Made by a program: the position numbers and the translations under genes
The notes under the pieces: model-generated
What the model saw: only the letters and a program-made list of their open reading frames with translations
Told to the model about the DNA's origin: nothing
Databases searched by the model: none
Part shown: piece after piece, positions 46,502 through 58,915 of the stretch
Layout of the letters: every line of letters begins with the position of its first letter
How positions within the stretch are numbered: the first letter of the stretch is position 1
Assembly (NCBI RefSeq): GCF_019649055.1
Contig: NW_026570336.1
Span: 1 to 64,000, forward strand
Direction of reading: 5' to 3'
Length of the DNA: 64,000 bases
Source of the DNA: Paramacrobiotus metropolitanus
Lineage: Eukaryota; Tardigrada; Eutardigrada; Parachela; Macrobiotidae

Positions 46502-47940
46502 TCAGTGACGAGCCAGGATCGAGAAGTTCCCACCGACCATCCCAAACAGTTTAATATAATCATCTGCACCGCTGGTCCTTCCCACGCTATCTTGTCCCAA
46601 CTCGGAGAATGTGATGGTAGACATGAAAATGCCGAAAGCGAGCTAAAGAACAATAAATTTCTTTTAGGAAACAGTTTAAGTCTAGAAAGTCTTGCTGCTT
46701 ACGGAAAACAAGAGGACGCGCGTAACGGTGACGCCGCCTAAAGTTAAAGCGGCCGGAAACTTTGTCACACTCTTTACAATCTTTTTCACATGTGGCGCCC
46801 GTCTGGTTTCGCTGTTAAAGCTCCGTATGGCCGGCAGTATGGCACGCATCTGCGAAAGCCATTAAACAATTGAAATCTGCACTGCAATAGCTGCAATTAG
46901 ATATACTCGTACACCGCGAATGTACTCATTTGTAGCAACCTATTCACGAATTTACGCTGTACTCGAATATACTACTCTAGTAGCTTGAGCCCTATGAAAA
47001 GTTCTGGTGGACATCGCTATCTACTAACCCCTTCTTGCAGATACAAGAAAAACAGCGATGTGGCCGCTAATCGCACAGCGCCGTTCACCATAGTCAGAAA
47101 CTGCATAATATCCAGTTTGTGACCATCGGCGAATTTCTGACCAACTGGATATGCTGACAGCAAAATATAACAGACGTCCTGGTAGGTGAACATAAAGCTA
47201 AAGCCGGACAGGTATTTATCCAATTCTTTGATGTCCTGACGCAGCGCCAGATATTTCTTCAACGCTCCCGTTAATGATTCTCTCGTCGCACTGCTGATCT
47301 CCTCAATAATGGCTCTTGCCACAAAACCCAGAGCAGCGGTTGTAAAAAGCACTAGTGTGTGATACAAGCGTCTGCTGATAATCGCCATATGCCAAACCGG
47401 GCCAGATAAGCAAACAGCCATTCTGGCATACCACTTTTCGCCTTTCGCGGTGATGGCGTCTTGGCATACGGGAAGGTCCGTTGTCACTATTAACGACACA
47501 ACGATCCCACTTTGCAGACATGCCCATGCACAGAGTAGAACAATAATTGCCGTCGCTGTTGTCTTCTTATTGAAGAGACGAAGGAGATGTCGGCAGTTGT
47601 CAAACGACACCGCCAGTTTTGAAAGCATAATTTCGGCCTTCCTGCATAAAATTACGCAGTATATCATATTGGCCGCGTCCACAGTATCGGCCAAAAATAA
47701 CAGACAGTCGGCAAAGGTGTTGAATTGATAGTCTGCAAAAGTATCGTACAGGATAAGAATTTGGGAAGGCACTATGGAGATTGCGATTAAGATGCCCATC
47801 TTTTCGAGAATATGTAGCCCAGGAGATTGTAATGGTACGAGCCTAGTGGGAAACGCGGCGAAGCCCAATCCACATAGCATCAATATCCAGATCCGAAACA
47901 CGTTGGTAAAGGATGCCATCACTAAAAGCACCCAAACCAT
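46502..47940 (-). CDS. Fourth GR-like seven-helix chemoreceptor, intact, 3 exons
   Basis: Exons on the minus strand are 47940-47029, 46849-46703 (147 bp) and 46642-46502 (141 bp), joined in phase 0 to give 399 residues. The introns are 179 and 60 bp with gttagt and gtaagc donors. Exon 1 has several membrane helices and a long loop with Cys; helix 6 ends FFLYLQEG at the donor. Exon 2 ends FPAALTLGGVTVTRVLLFS, which parallels the exon-2 ends of the other copies. Exon 3 is the last helix, FGIFMSTITFSELGQDS, then a short tail to TGA 46504-46502. The exon layout equals that of the copies at 4.7 and 33 kb, though overall identity is low. Inferred to be a plasma-membrane chemosensor; ligand unknown. 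Short frames on the opposite strand here are shadows. Confidence 0.75.
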
Positions 47941-49438
47941 TTGACATTAAATTATCGCTGAAAACAGTAAAGAACCAATACGTCTTCGTCACCGATCAGT
48001 CACTGGACAGCTAAAGCTAAGACTTCTGCGGGCCGAATCGCCAGTAATTTAATCATCAAACTGGAAGCATTTGCGAACAACCGGAACGTTTTTTGAACAT
48101 TACGTATTCCTAGCTAGGTCGTGTGTGTGCACTGCCCAGTTCGTTTGTGTATATGTTATTGTGTACAAATCCAAAAGTACAAAACCTTCTAACGCGGCTG
48201 GTTTGTGCTAGACTGAATTTCGTAGGCAAACAATGTGATATCATCCGTTGATCGCTGCAAGACTAGAGCATCAGGTACAGCGCGTACAAAAATGTTAACT
48301 TAGAGAGGACATTAACCAGAAAAAATGACATGGCAGATGCTGCTATGGGGGCTTTTATTAAAAGCATGCTTATAATATATAAAACTGTTGCCATTTACAT
48401 TTATTGGCCACAGTCTTCATTCGGCATTTTGTGTGGAACAGACCGAACAGTACATGTAAGCTCATTTACCGCTTAACCCGTTCGGCACTGATTTATGTGA
48501 AGTAGTCGAAGATCTCGGGACAGACAATTCTTCTTAAAGCTTATGAACGAACTTGTACACTGAACAATTACAGTTACTAAGAATTTATGCTAAAATCTTC
48601 CACATAATGAATGTGATCCTTCTGATACTCTGCTACCGACTCAGCCGAGATGAAGACAATAGCTTTGCTAACAAAGATGACTGTCTAATTAACGGGAATA
48701 AAGCGACCGAACAATAAACCTAAAAGGCAAAACGTTTCGAAGAGGCTTCTTGAAAATTAAGAGTTTTGTGAACATAATCATTTTTAACGCCTTTAAACCT
48801 GATGTCGAAAAAAGAAAATTTTATGAACCAATCGGTCAAACACGTTCAGAGAGTGTCATGGTCTCGTTCAGAAATGGGAACAAGCATTGATAATTGAGGG
48901 AAACTTGATTTTCGATGAGACGATACAGGTTCTCGAAACCCACCGATACTCCGACTACTGTGTCCCTTCATAAATTTCACGGGGAGACTAAAGTTTGCGC
49001 GGGTCAGTGTAGGAATGCCCAGAAAAACTGCAATTTGCCCCAGTGACGCCGCAGGCTGATCTCGTAATTAGAACGTCAATTTATAGTGAATTACAGTATA
49101 TTTTGGCTTCCGCTTTGCAGTACAACTGAACTGCTAGAGGGGTCGTTCGTAACGAGCGGTAAGGCGTTAGTGAGCTCGAACGTTAATTTGTGAGCCTAGC
49201 ATCAGGCTTTTATGCAGTGCGTGACAAATGGTCGATGTGAGACTTTCTAACGCGCTAGTAAAGTTATACTCGCGATAATCCATCGCGCGCCGATGACTGC
49301 CTACGGTTTATTCCTGTTGCCGAAATCAGCCATTTCAAAACAATATTTAAACAAGAATTCCACTAGCTGGTCATCCCAGTGCGATACTGTAGCTAGGTAA
49401 GTAATACTCGGTCAACAGAAGAAATTTTTGAGTCTGTT
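47941..49438. other. Intergenic, no gene seen
   Basis: Nothing supportable. A TATA-like tataatatataaaac sits at 48369-48384 but no exon follows it clearly. Confidence 0.45.
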
Positions 49439-49687
49439 TCAGAAATTGATGCCACGTTCCTTTAAAAAAAGGTAAAGGAACGGGTGCCCCACTATGCCCC
49501 CAGGTCTCCTCCTTGTAGAAATAACAGGTCTGGGTTGTGTCCCATTCTGTGCTGCCGGTTGTTCCGCGATGGTGACGTTCTTTGAATTCGGATTGGATTT
49601 ACTGCTGGCTTCTGCGGTAAGAGCCAGGGTGCCCGTGCTTGCGATAGAGATAAACAGACATAGGAATATCAGGTATTTAAATAACAT
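49439..49687 (-). CDS. Small secreted protein or peptide precursor
   Basis: An 82-residue frame with a textbook signal peptide (MLFKYLIFLCLFISIASTG, with cleavage likely after the Ala-rich part). A polar spacer with Asn-rich sequence (SKSNPNSKNVTIAE) follows, then a tribasic site RRR, then PGGIVGHPFLYLFLKERGINF to the stop at 49439-49441. The layout suits a neuropeptide- or defence-type precursor with one peptide at the C terminus, but I recognise no family and no amidation Gly before a basic pair. A single exon; an upstream gene partner is not visible. Confidence 0.5.
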   Translation of the reverse strand: MLFKYLIFLCLFISIASTGTLALTAEASSKSNPNSKNVTIAEQPAAQNGTQPRPVISTRRRPGGIVGHPFLYLFLKERGINF

Positions 49688-49949
49688 GGTTGCAAGAGTC
49701 TGAAAAGCCGAATTTAAGCCGATTTCGCTGGTGCTGTGGTTGCACGTTGAACTACTTTGCGCAAATGCTGAGCGTTCATTTTATATCCGAATTTCTCGAA
49801 AGTACTTCCTTATTCTGTGAGCCTTACATTACAGCGGAACTAACTATTGGCACCGAAGAAACATTGTGCCAGAAGGCATTTACTGAAGAAGGACGAAAAG
49901 TACTCTCACACACTGCACTTCAGCGTTGTATGAGCTACCTGTAAACTCA

Positions 49950-52600
49950 TCGCTTCTTTTGACTTCCGTCTCATAAATGTCTAATCAGTGACAAACAGAA
50001 ATAGATGGCTTCCGCTTTATAACCTGTTCCCTTGTGTATTATGCAAGCGGTGGTTCCGGCTTCGCAAGCTTTTTTCGGCCAGCAAAATATTTCTATGTGA
50101 ACTACTCAAACTAGTAGTGAACAGTAAACTAATGTAAAAAAAACCTTAAGAGTTGATGTAAGCAATTCAGGGTAATATAACTGCTTTCAACAACGACGTG
50201 TGCTTTACGCTGTCGTCGGTGGCTAATTTGTTTGTTATATTTTTGTGCCGTTACGGCAAGGTCTGATCATAAAAAGTTGCGATAAAAAAGTTGGAAAAAT
50301 AAGTCCGATCCAGCAAGTTGTCGGTCAGTAAGATAACGGTAAAAAAAACGTTGGAGCCCCCTCGCGCAAACTTTGGTCAATTAGTAACCTTTCGGTTTAA
50401 AAAAAGCCGTGTATTGTAGTGGAAATATGTAAATGAAGTAAAATAACTGCGTCTTTATGCTACAATAAATGGGACTTGAATTTCGCAAAACGGTTTTGTA
50501 ATCGGTAATTACCTCAGTATGAGTATCATTGTTTATTTAGCCTCATGTGATTTTCATCTTGCGGAGCAATGCCAGTTAAACATACACGGAACTCCGTCGG
50601 GAGACGGCCTAATAAATTGACACTAATTCATCCATTTGGAGATTTGTTGCAGCCGACTGGCGGCATTCCGAACTGACACACGCACCAACCAGAATTAAGT
50701 CGTACGTGCGTTCGTACATACCGGAATTAGCAATCATTCGGCATGCCGGTGCAAAACTTACTGCAGTACAAGACTTGAACGCTCGCACGGCGCAGTTGCT
50801 ATTTTGTTCAGAGTTACTACTACCCAAGTACTTACTATAGTGTGAGTAAGTTCTTGTACTACCATTCAAGTTGAAACATTTTTTATTTATTATTTATACT
50901 GAAGTAGTGATCTGCGTTCATTCGAAATGATTCTAAATGTCATAACTGAAACGTTAATGGCCCTACCCGAATCAGCAGCCCATCCCGAAATGAATATTCC
51001 ATGCCGTATTTTTTTAAACAAACTAGCTCACCCGCTACACAAAACCAAATTCTACCTTTAAATATTTTACTTGATACACCACTTACTTAGTAAGTCAGCC
51101 CGAAAACGATGATTGCGTAGGATTTTGTAGAAATTTATTCCAATCTAAACCGTAAACGGGGTTATAAGAGAAAACGTTATTCAACGCTCATACGGAGAAA
51201 CCGACAATTTAAATGCAGGCGATGCTGCTATGTCTTCCAAATCAACGCACTACAAAAAAATATTGTTCTTGTATTAGGATCATCTGGAGCTATTTTAAGT
51301 TTTTTAAACAGCCCTATGGCTCGTGTGCTGGCATTCGCAATTTTAACTAACGAAATTACGAAACCATGCTTAGTCAACCGTCTGTTGTCTGTGCTTTTTC
51401 GTGCAGCCAAATTTGCCGGCCATGAGATAATGAGAACCGCTGCTGTGTACGCGGTTTGGTCTCACCTCCCGATTCCAAGGTAGATGGATCAATTACAATA
51501 ACTAGTTGATATTTCTTATAGCTATGAGAGCTTTGTCTTAAATAAAATATTTCGCAGAGATCTGTCGGAGTACGTCAAACAGTCAGAAAATTATTTTTAT
51601 GGATCCATCAAGATGCATCCACCAAGATTTGCATGGTCTAATGCCTGCTGATGGTGGTGGATCTGCAACCGCATTTTCCTCTGCTGACGTGTTGATTAAC
51701 GCAGAATCAGCTCTCGGATGTTCGGAGCTATCATCTATGTTGACCTAACAGCGCAGTTGTTTACTCTTCTGAGTGCTTTTGTCTCCAGTTCTACGAGCGT
51801 CACAATGTCGCACAAACCACCATTTCAAACGCTTGAACAGTTCCGTGTAATTTACTTAAACACGGGTTTAGATGTATTTTAGTTCAAGAAGCTCGTCTTG
51901 TCAGTAACTGCACGAAGACGCTGTCACTTGGTGGATAACCGACACATGGTGGTTTGTTTTGCGAGACAAACTACCAAGAAACCAGTGTGTAAGCTATTTA
52001 TGGAGCTACAATTGTAAATATTTTTTTCTTTATAAAAACGAGACGTAGGGTGAAGTACACATTATTTTCACTGCGAACTCATATCCCCGTTTCAAAGCAT
52101 TCTACCGCGATGCAACATAATCGTTTATTTTTGGATTAGTTTTTTATGAGCGACAATCTCTGAATGCCTGTGTGACTGTGTCACTTCAATAGGTGCACTT
52201 CAATAGTTCACTTCAGTAGTTCAGTAGAATAATAACGTCCATCAGCCGCTGTGTAAACTGCAGGAAAACAGATAAACACCGGAGTTCGTGTTAAAAATTC
52301 CCTGGCCACCGAACATATTACCTAAATGCCGACCCTGAAACAGGAAATGGGCAGGGTACTGTAAAATTAGACAGCTAATGCATTCGGCTTCTGTAGTGCG
52401 TCAAGATCTGTTGAGAGAAACTTAGGAAACGGAAAGACGGAGGAGACAGAAAGCTGTCCAATACTGTCCTGCCACAACACAAGCACACATCACGCAAAAG
52501 TTTTATCTACATGTTACTAATATTTAAGCAACAGCTACCAGTTTGAAAATAAAGCAGACACCAGCTCACTATCTGTACGTACCTAGTCTGAACTACCTAG
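49950..52600. other. Gene-free stretch
   Basis: AT-rich, with scattered short open frames without support. The segment 50220-50400 has aagttgtcggtcag-like words loosely resembling the complement of 9950-10080. Confidence 0.45.
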
Positions 52601-52849
52601 TATGCTGACTTTCTTGATCAGTTTCATTTCAAACCGGTCGCGTTAGAAACAATGGGCAGCTGCGGACCCCTCACCATGGATTTTATTAACGATCTGGCCA
52701 GACGCATAAGGGAGCAGACTGGAGAAACACGTGCTAAGCATTTTCTGTTGCAACGGTTGAGCATTGAAATTCAGCGTGGTAATGCTGCTTGTGTACTAGG
52801 AACGGTCGAGAAGCAGCATCAGCTCGATGGTTTGTTTTTGATCTGCTAG
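52601..52849 (+). pseudogene. Fragment of a retroelement polyprotein C terminus
   Basis: Open from after TAG, reading FKPVALETMGSCGPLTMDF, then RRIREQTGETRAKHFLLQRL and IQRGNAACVLGTV, to TAG. This matches, from memory, the extreme C terminus of invertebrate retroelement polyproteins whose preceding block is the one seen at 40250. No upstream reverse transcriptase is present, so it is a relic. Confidence 0.6.
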
Positions 52850-54369
52850 TTTCCTAGTGTTTCGTTTTGAGTCGGTTTGTGTTACTGTTCCTTTACTGCG
52901 TCGGCTTGTCAGTTTCTTCAAGTGTTCTGTTTATTATTAATTTTGCTAGTAAATGCAGAGCAGATTTAGCGCTGCTGTGAATCGCTACGGACGAGTCGGG
53001 ACGACTAAATTTGCATATTCGACAAAGGGTGCAATGGTTGTGTACGGCGGCTACGGCCCAAATAAATAAGTCTGAATTTTAAATAGGGGAACAATTATTG
53101 AATCAAAATGTATCTGCCTCAGAATAAATTCACACTAGGCAATACGGCAATAGTCAATACGGCAGCAGCGTTCCTTTAACTAGAATCAACCAGAGTCGAT
53201 TGATAAAAGGATCTAGATGGAAGGAGCTGACGCTTTTTAATACCTAGCGTTTTCTGCATTCTCATGCTGAAGTAAATATGGAGATTACGGTGTCGTGATA
53301 GCGGTTTTAGGACGAAAAAGGTCTTTTTTGCACTACCGGGATTTCAGCGTCGCGACTCCTGTTTTCAATCATTTTCTCGTTATGAGTCTTATGACACTAC
53401 TAGCAACAACAAACTAAGTTTGCGTAAAACGTTAAGAACTGATTATACCGTGTTCGTGGCCATGGTGGTAAGAGAGTTTGTGCAGTGTGCGCGAGACTTC
53501 AAGCACTGGAATTAGAACAGTCACAACTAACAAAAAGGGAATTATTCTACTCCCTGCGCATTGTGATGGGACAAAAAATGTTCATATGCTAACCATTTAA
53601 ATTCAGAAGTAGCCCTAACCAATTACGCAGTAAACGCGCCCGTCTGGCGAGCATTCTGCTGTGCGCTATTAAATCGAGAATATGGTTATCATACGGTATT
53701 TTCTGTGTTTCGAACAAAACTTCTCGTGAAAATGATCAGAAATCGGCTGTCAAAATCGATAATTATCCAAATTGTGACCGCTTTTACGTACACATTTGAC
53801 ATAGCGATAAAAATTTGGAGCCCATATCACTTTAGAATAAAATCAGAATACGTAAAATTACCTGCTTTATGACTCCGATTTCCTGTTAGTGCTGCGGTTC
53901 ATGATTTCCAAATAGTTTACATACTGTTACTCAAGCGAGAAGGCAAATCACAAAGCTGCAGCTACAGTTTACCGTTGCTTAAGTCTCCGGGGAGCAATTT
54001 GCAAGCGATGTACCTGTTGTCCTAACTCACAAGACACAAAAACGGTACCGGTGAGATCGTTATAAAGCGGACTGGCCAGTACATAAATTACAGTATTGTA
54101 GCGATAGAAGTTGTACAACCATAAGACCACCCAGTTATGATTCATCATTGCGTTATGAATTTCTGTCCTTTTACCGGCTAGCTGTTCTTCTTCACAATTT
54201 CTAGAATTCAGTCCTGCATTCGCTTGTTACAGCTTGCATCAGCTTGATCCGCTTGTTAAACTCTTGTCTAAACCTTGCTCCCTGTGTTGCATTGTTCTTG
54301 TCATTAAACATGCCGTGAACTTCCGTTGTTACGTTCAGTAATTGTGTTACGTCAGTAAGAGCGTCCACG

Positions 54370-54465
54370 ACCGCGCCGTTGCCGGTCGTGCCAACCTTTC
54401 ATCCCAACAGCCCACACAACATCGTGGTAAGGTCAACACGCCAACCCACTAGAACAGCAGCCAGA
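54370..54465. repeat. Dispersed repeat, copy 2 of 2 (other at 18.0 kb)
   Basis: Shares caacagcccacacaacatcg, ggtcaaca and cccactagaac with 18025-18115, in the same orientation. Confidence 0.6.
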
Positions 54466-55019
54466 TCGGCTACTGTTACAGTATATAAAGCTTACGAAGA
54501 CGGAATTAGAGGCAGAGTGTTGAGTGTCGATTCGTAGATTCGTAGCGGTACCAGTCGTTGTCAAGCTAATAATAATCGTTATTGATGATAGTCCTATGAT
54601 ACTTACAACGAAGACTAAAATAGACAAAAATGCAAGCTCACAGTAATATCAGTGCATTATACTTGTACAATCTGCAACATCGCATAACATAATATGATGA
54701 GAAAATGCGTTCGAGAATCGTTGCATATAAAAGAACGATCACCATACCCGCAAAATACAGCAGTTGTGTTTAATTTTTTCTCTGTTTTTACCGTACTATG
54801 TTTTTACTTTGTTCAATTTTCAGTTTATACAAAAAATAATTAACTAGTAAAGCAGTAAAACTCAACCAGTTCAACTTAGGTGCAACAGCAAAAACTGAGC
54901 TGCGTCCATAATTCGTCTGTCCAGTCCATTTAGAGAAATGTTGTGCATTAAGGATGATACTAACACCTTTCGTTATCTAGAATTACACCTCTGTTTCTGC
55001 GTTGTACGTTCAATGATCA

Positions 55020-55260
55020 AGGTTGAGGAAATTCGCTGTACCAAAGCCGCAGTACTGTTACCGGCGTTCAGTACGTGACTTAACGACACTATCCTTACTA
55101 CATAAAAAGGATGAAAACCACTTACGGACGGCGTTACTTGCAAATATTTATATACTTGACATGTGTTTTGTGACTGTATTTTTTAGCGATGCATGGCGCG
55201 CGGACTTGATGTCCAGATTTACATGTAGTTAAGCTAAACAGCCAACCTTGTATGTATGTA
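55020..55260. repeat. Dispersed repeat, copy 2 of 2 (other at 45.9 kb)
   Basis: Matches 45880-46130 in order and orientation; see that entry. Confidence 0.6.
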
Positions 55261-55959
55261 CCGTGTATGTTTTTTTCCTCGTTCAGCATATTACCTGATT
55301 ATTCGCCAATGTCCATAGACTATCAGCAAAGCCTGTGCAGGTTTACAGTAATTAAAATGGTTACTTACATTAAACTTAATTTACATTTGTATAGAGTATA
55401 CTACTGTATGTTTCAAAGGAACTTAACCAAACTATTAAAACTGATACTAAGATTTTGCTTAAACAGCAGTAAAAATACTTACTGTGGACCGATATCAGTT
55501 ATTCACTTAGTAAACAAATGCTTTGTATCTGTAGTAATTCGAATTTCTTCAAGTATCCTAGCAGCATTCTACATAGGTATATGGCGATGGCGATACGATA
55601 CTTGAATCGCAGTTCGCAACCCTTGCCGATCACCGCAAAAGATTGATGCCACGGTTGCCACCCACTATTCCCTCATTTCCCTGTTCCGCGAATTCAGAAC
55701 CATACCTTCCCGAACGTTGCTAATGGCATTGGAAGATGGATCGCTATACTGCTGCACAGTGGGAATGGATATCGATGACAACCAGCAACCACTATAACTC
55801 GTAATTTTGTTTTTTCACCCACTGTTCGATCTGCAGCTGGTTTGTGTCTGGCATGTGCAGTCATCTTGCAGCGTTATATCTTAAACTGGCACTATGTTAT
55901 AAGATTACAGAAAGTATCTGTACGTATATGTTAGACTGGAATCATGCTGGCACGCGTTA

Positions 55960-56330
55960 AGCCTTGGTCTCTTGTTGGCGGCTGTATATCGGCCGGCATT
56001 GTGCAGGGCCCGCTGGATTGCTGTCGGCGCGCATGTGCCCCTCTTGTGTCCTGACTGCGAATGACCGGCCAGGGTGCCGTCGGCGAGCGTGCAGGCAGCC
56101 AGGCGGACGGCGGGCCCGGGAGGCCGCCCTCCTGCATCCAACTGCCGGTTGACCACGGCAATATGAGGACGAGTACCGGCGCTCCCGCGACACCTCTTAG
56201 CCCTTTCTCTACCGTCACTTCACGGCGGTGGTGGCAACTGCGTCTAGCCACGCGGGTATCCCGTTCCCGGTTCGGGCTACGCCCGGGGCATGCAGGGACG
56301 GCCGGGGCTGTACTAAGAGTAATCCGCGCG
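55960..56330. other. GC-rich island, possible decayed 'HADFP'-family relative
   Basis: Strong local GC rise with open frames on both strands. The words gacgagtaccggcgctcccg and cgcgacacct near 56167-56200 resemble 29893-29930. The frames are too inconsistent to call a gene; the rise in GC itself inflates open-frame length. Confidence 0.3.
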
Positions 56331-56476
56331 TTCATTAGTTTAGCCGTACGGGCTGGTATGGCAGCTCAGGGCGATGCCGCAACTGACCCACTTAACTTGC
56401 TTCGGTCTGGCTACATGCGGTGTAGCAATGCCAATCCGATCCGGTTCACGAAACTATCATCCCGATATCAACGTAT

Positions 56477-56658
56477 TGACATGCTATACGGCAGTCGCAC
56501 TACGACTACCGTACTAGATGACCAACCACACACAGTCGGTAGAGTGGGACTCTCTGTTCTAAACAGTGATCTGCTCCTATCTCCTACGCTCACAACCAAT
56601 ATCTGGATGATGTTGTCATCCAGATTCTTGTGTGACTTCCTGCAGGTACACACTAACA
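56477..56658 (-). repeat. 3' LTR
   Basis: 182 bp, 5 differences from the copy at 60063-60244. It contains a hairpin-like ggatgatgttgtcatcc. The adjacent inner minus sequence ggtaaagtagtag is only a weak polypurine tract. Confidence 0.8.
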
Positions 56659-57250
56659 CTACTACTTTACCGACAAGTACTTCCGATTCATTCAAATTTA
56701 ACCACTTCAGATTTTTCGATTTATAAATCAGCAAACTGAAATTAATGCTGATACTCCTTCAACCAGTTTTATAGAAAAACAAGTTAGATATTAACACTGC
56801 GAATATCTGAACTGTAAACTCGATCAGGCACAAGCATCAAGTGCTTGCCCAACTAGCATCCATAATTCACCATTAATTACGAATAAAATCAATTCGTAAA
56901 TTAACATTCATTCGCCTGACCTAAAATCATGGATTCCAATAACCATGATAATTTACGGTCAAAAGAAACTTTCAGCTTCGGCACCCCTACTGCAAAACAG
57001 GTGCCACTCTGTTATGCAATGTGTCAAACTGCTGCTCAACGACACTGCCGTTAATGCAAGCATCACCATTCTTGCGAGCCCAGCAGCTGCGTTTACCCAC
57101 TTCCATTACTTCTGCTACCTTCGGTAAACAAACTTTCGAAGTTACCTGTTTACTTCCAGCAGGTTTATCCCTTCGAGGTTTAAACTTCCGACCAACATGG
57201 GCTACCGTCATGTTGTTACATTCGGGTTTTACCGTCAACTTTAACAGGTG

Positions 57251-58545
57251 CTACTTCACTACCTCAGGCGGCGGTTCAGCCAGCATAGGGTTACGCGGCC
57301 CTTTACTTGCACATTCCGTACTCTTGTGCAAACCATGGCACTTAAAACATATCGGTTTTCCATTTGGAAGAAACCACTTGGAAAAATTAATCACAATTCT
57401 TCCATTATCAGAACTCGAGTTATCTTCGGTCTGTGCTGAACACTGCTCAGCATCCTCATCACCACCAGTGCTTTCACTACCGGACTCACCAGTATTATCG
57501 CTTGGCTGATCCAGATCTTCGACATCTGGATCTTCTTTCGCCAACCTGCACTGCAGTTTTAACCCATTCAGGAACTCATCAGTATCCTGAATTTCATTCT
57601 CTTCCATGTACGTGTACCAGCCGTATCTGTACTTCTTCAGCCCTTGCTTCAGATAGTACACGCGCTCTGACTCTTCCAACTTCAACTTCCTAAAGTAAGT
57701 TGTAAACCAGTCTACGTACGTGTTCGGGGTATCCTTACTGGTAAACATCCTGTTACCAATTTTTTTCCGTAACGCCATAACATCCTTCTCATCTGAGAAA
57801 TGTTTCTCCAACATTTCTTTCCAGTGCTTCCAAGTCTTATGCTTGCTATCCTCGTACTTATCACTGTACCAGGATAACGCCGTACCAGTGAGACACGGTG
57901 AAAGACACTTGTCAATCACATCTCGATCATTCCAGCCGTTATGCGTGATACAATTATCAACACTTTCGATAAAATTCTCAACAGTCATCGAACCTTTCTT
58001 GCCATTAAACTTATCAGGATACATTACGTCACTCCTGAAGGCACCTTTTAACGCGCTTGCCAGACTGTTCAAGCTGAGTGACTCATCAGCTTTCTTCTCT
58101 AACATCGCTTTCTCCTGCGCTTCAATCCGCTGTTCCAATGCAGTTAACTTCAACTGCATATAATGGAAATCATTCAAACTAACACGGGAGATCGTAGGTG
58201 ACAAACTACGATCCATTCCAAAACCTTCTTGAAGATTATGGTACCGAGTACGCAAATCCAAAAAGTCACTCACTGTCTGTCCATTCACTTTCTGTGCGGA
58301 CGGAGTACCAGGTCTACCAGCACCTTCTCTTCCCTGTACATCTCGTTCATGTACAATCTCAACAACAGAGTTCCTCGCTGACTGCGATTTGTTCTTATGC
58401 AGAAGCCTTTCTGCATTAAACTTGCCAACGTTTTCCTCAAATAATTTCTTTTCCAACAAAAAATTATTCACCTTTATTTTCAGCAATGCAGAACAATCAC
58501 TCAATCGCTTCTGCATTTCAGCTGCTTCTTTCTTTTGCCTGTTCC
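57251..58545 (-). CDS. Gag polyprotein of the LTR element, C-terminal part
   Basis: This frame of about 430 codons (to TAG 57253-57251) starts after the inserted element. It contains a coiled coil, a linker, and a Retrotrans_gag-type region about 195-320 residues in: YPDKFNGKKGSMTVENFIE, LTGTALSWYSDKYED, HWKEMLEKHFSDEKD, TYVDWFTTYFRKLKLEE. An acidic Ser-rich spacer and a zinc knuckle CFKCHGLHKSTEC near the end follow. The knuckle is C-x2-C-x3-H-x4-C, one residue shorter than the usual CCHC. After the TAG the same frame continues for 84 more codons (Lys/Arg-rich, ending NGSVVEQQFDT..), perhaps a protease remnant, but no DTG motif is visible. The N-terminal part of gag lies beyond the insertion at 58546-58915. 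Confidence 0.75.
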
Positions 58546-58915
58546 AAGAACTTACTATAGCTAGAAAGACTGGGAACGGACTGCGCAACGGTCGACTACG
58601 TCATCACTGTCGCACACAGAAAGCACTGCTATGCTAATGCTTACCATAGTCCCACAGACTTTCTTGCCGCTTTTAAGAGATATTCTGACGTTTCTTTCTC
58701 ATGAAATACTTTCTAAGATTTTAATAGATCATTCTGAATATAGAAATCTTAATTTCGAGGGGTAAAATTAGAAAATAAAAGAAACCTGCTAAGAAAACTG
58801 ACAAAAACCGTGAAAAATCCGCATCTGTCACCATGGCAGCCGCCCTCCCGTGTATGCGAGAGTGATGACGTCAAACGGTTGGTTACCAGTCCTCCTCACA
58901 CTATAGTAAGCACTT
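58546..58915. mobile_element. 370-bp Mutator-like non-autonomous insertion inside gag
   Basis: It is flanked by a 9-bp direct repeat GCCTGTTCC (58537-58545 and 58916-58924). Ends are inverted repeats: AAGAACTTACTATAG at the start and, read from the other end, AAGTGCTTACTATAG (13 of 15 match). A 9-bp target duplication is the hallmark of Mutator-like elements; that class call is inference. No transposase is encoded. Confidence 0.8.

Larger units (their letters stand above)
52850..55955. other. Gene-poor stretch with two dispersed repeats
   Basis: Contains the second copies of the 18.0-kb repeat (54370-54465) and the 45.9-kb repeat (55020-55260). A 117-codon frame at 55252-55605 is AT-rich with no domain or splice support; I do not call it. 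Confidence 0.5.

Noticed and set aside
46469-46741. 90-codon plus-strand frame
   Set aside because: Antisense of exons 2 and 3 of the chemoreceptor, whose splice sites and last-helix match are convincing.
55252-55605. 117-codon plus-strand frame
   Set aside because: AT-rich, no domain, no splice or promoter support.
56061-56726. 221-codon plus-strand frame
   Set aside because: It crosses from a GC-rich island into the LTR boundary and has no domain; an effect of base composition.
57720-58163. 147-codon plus-strand frame
   Set aside because: Antisense shadow of gag, whose minus-strand frame shows clear Gag motifs.
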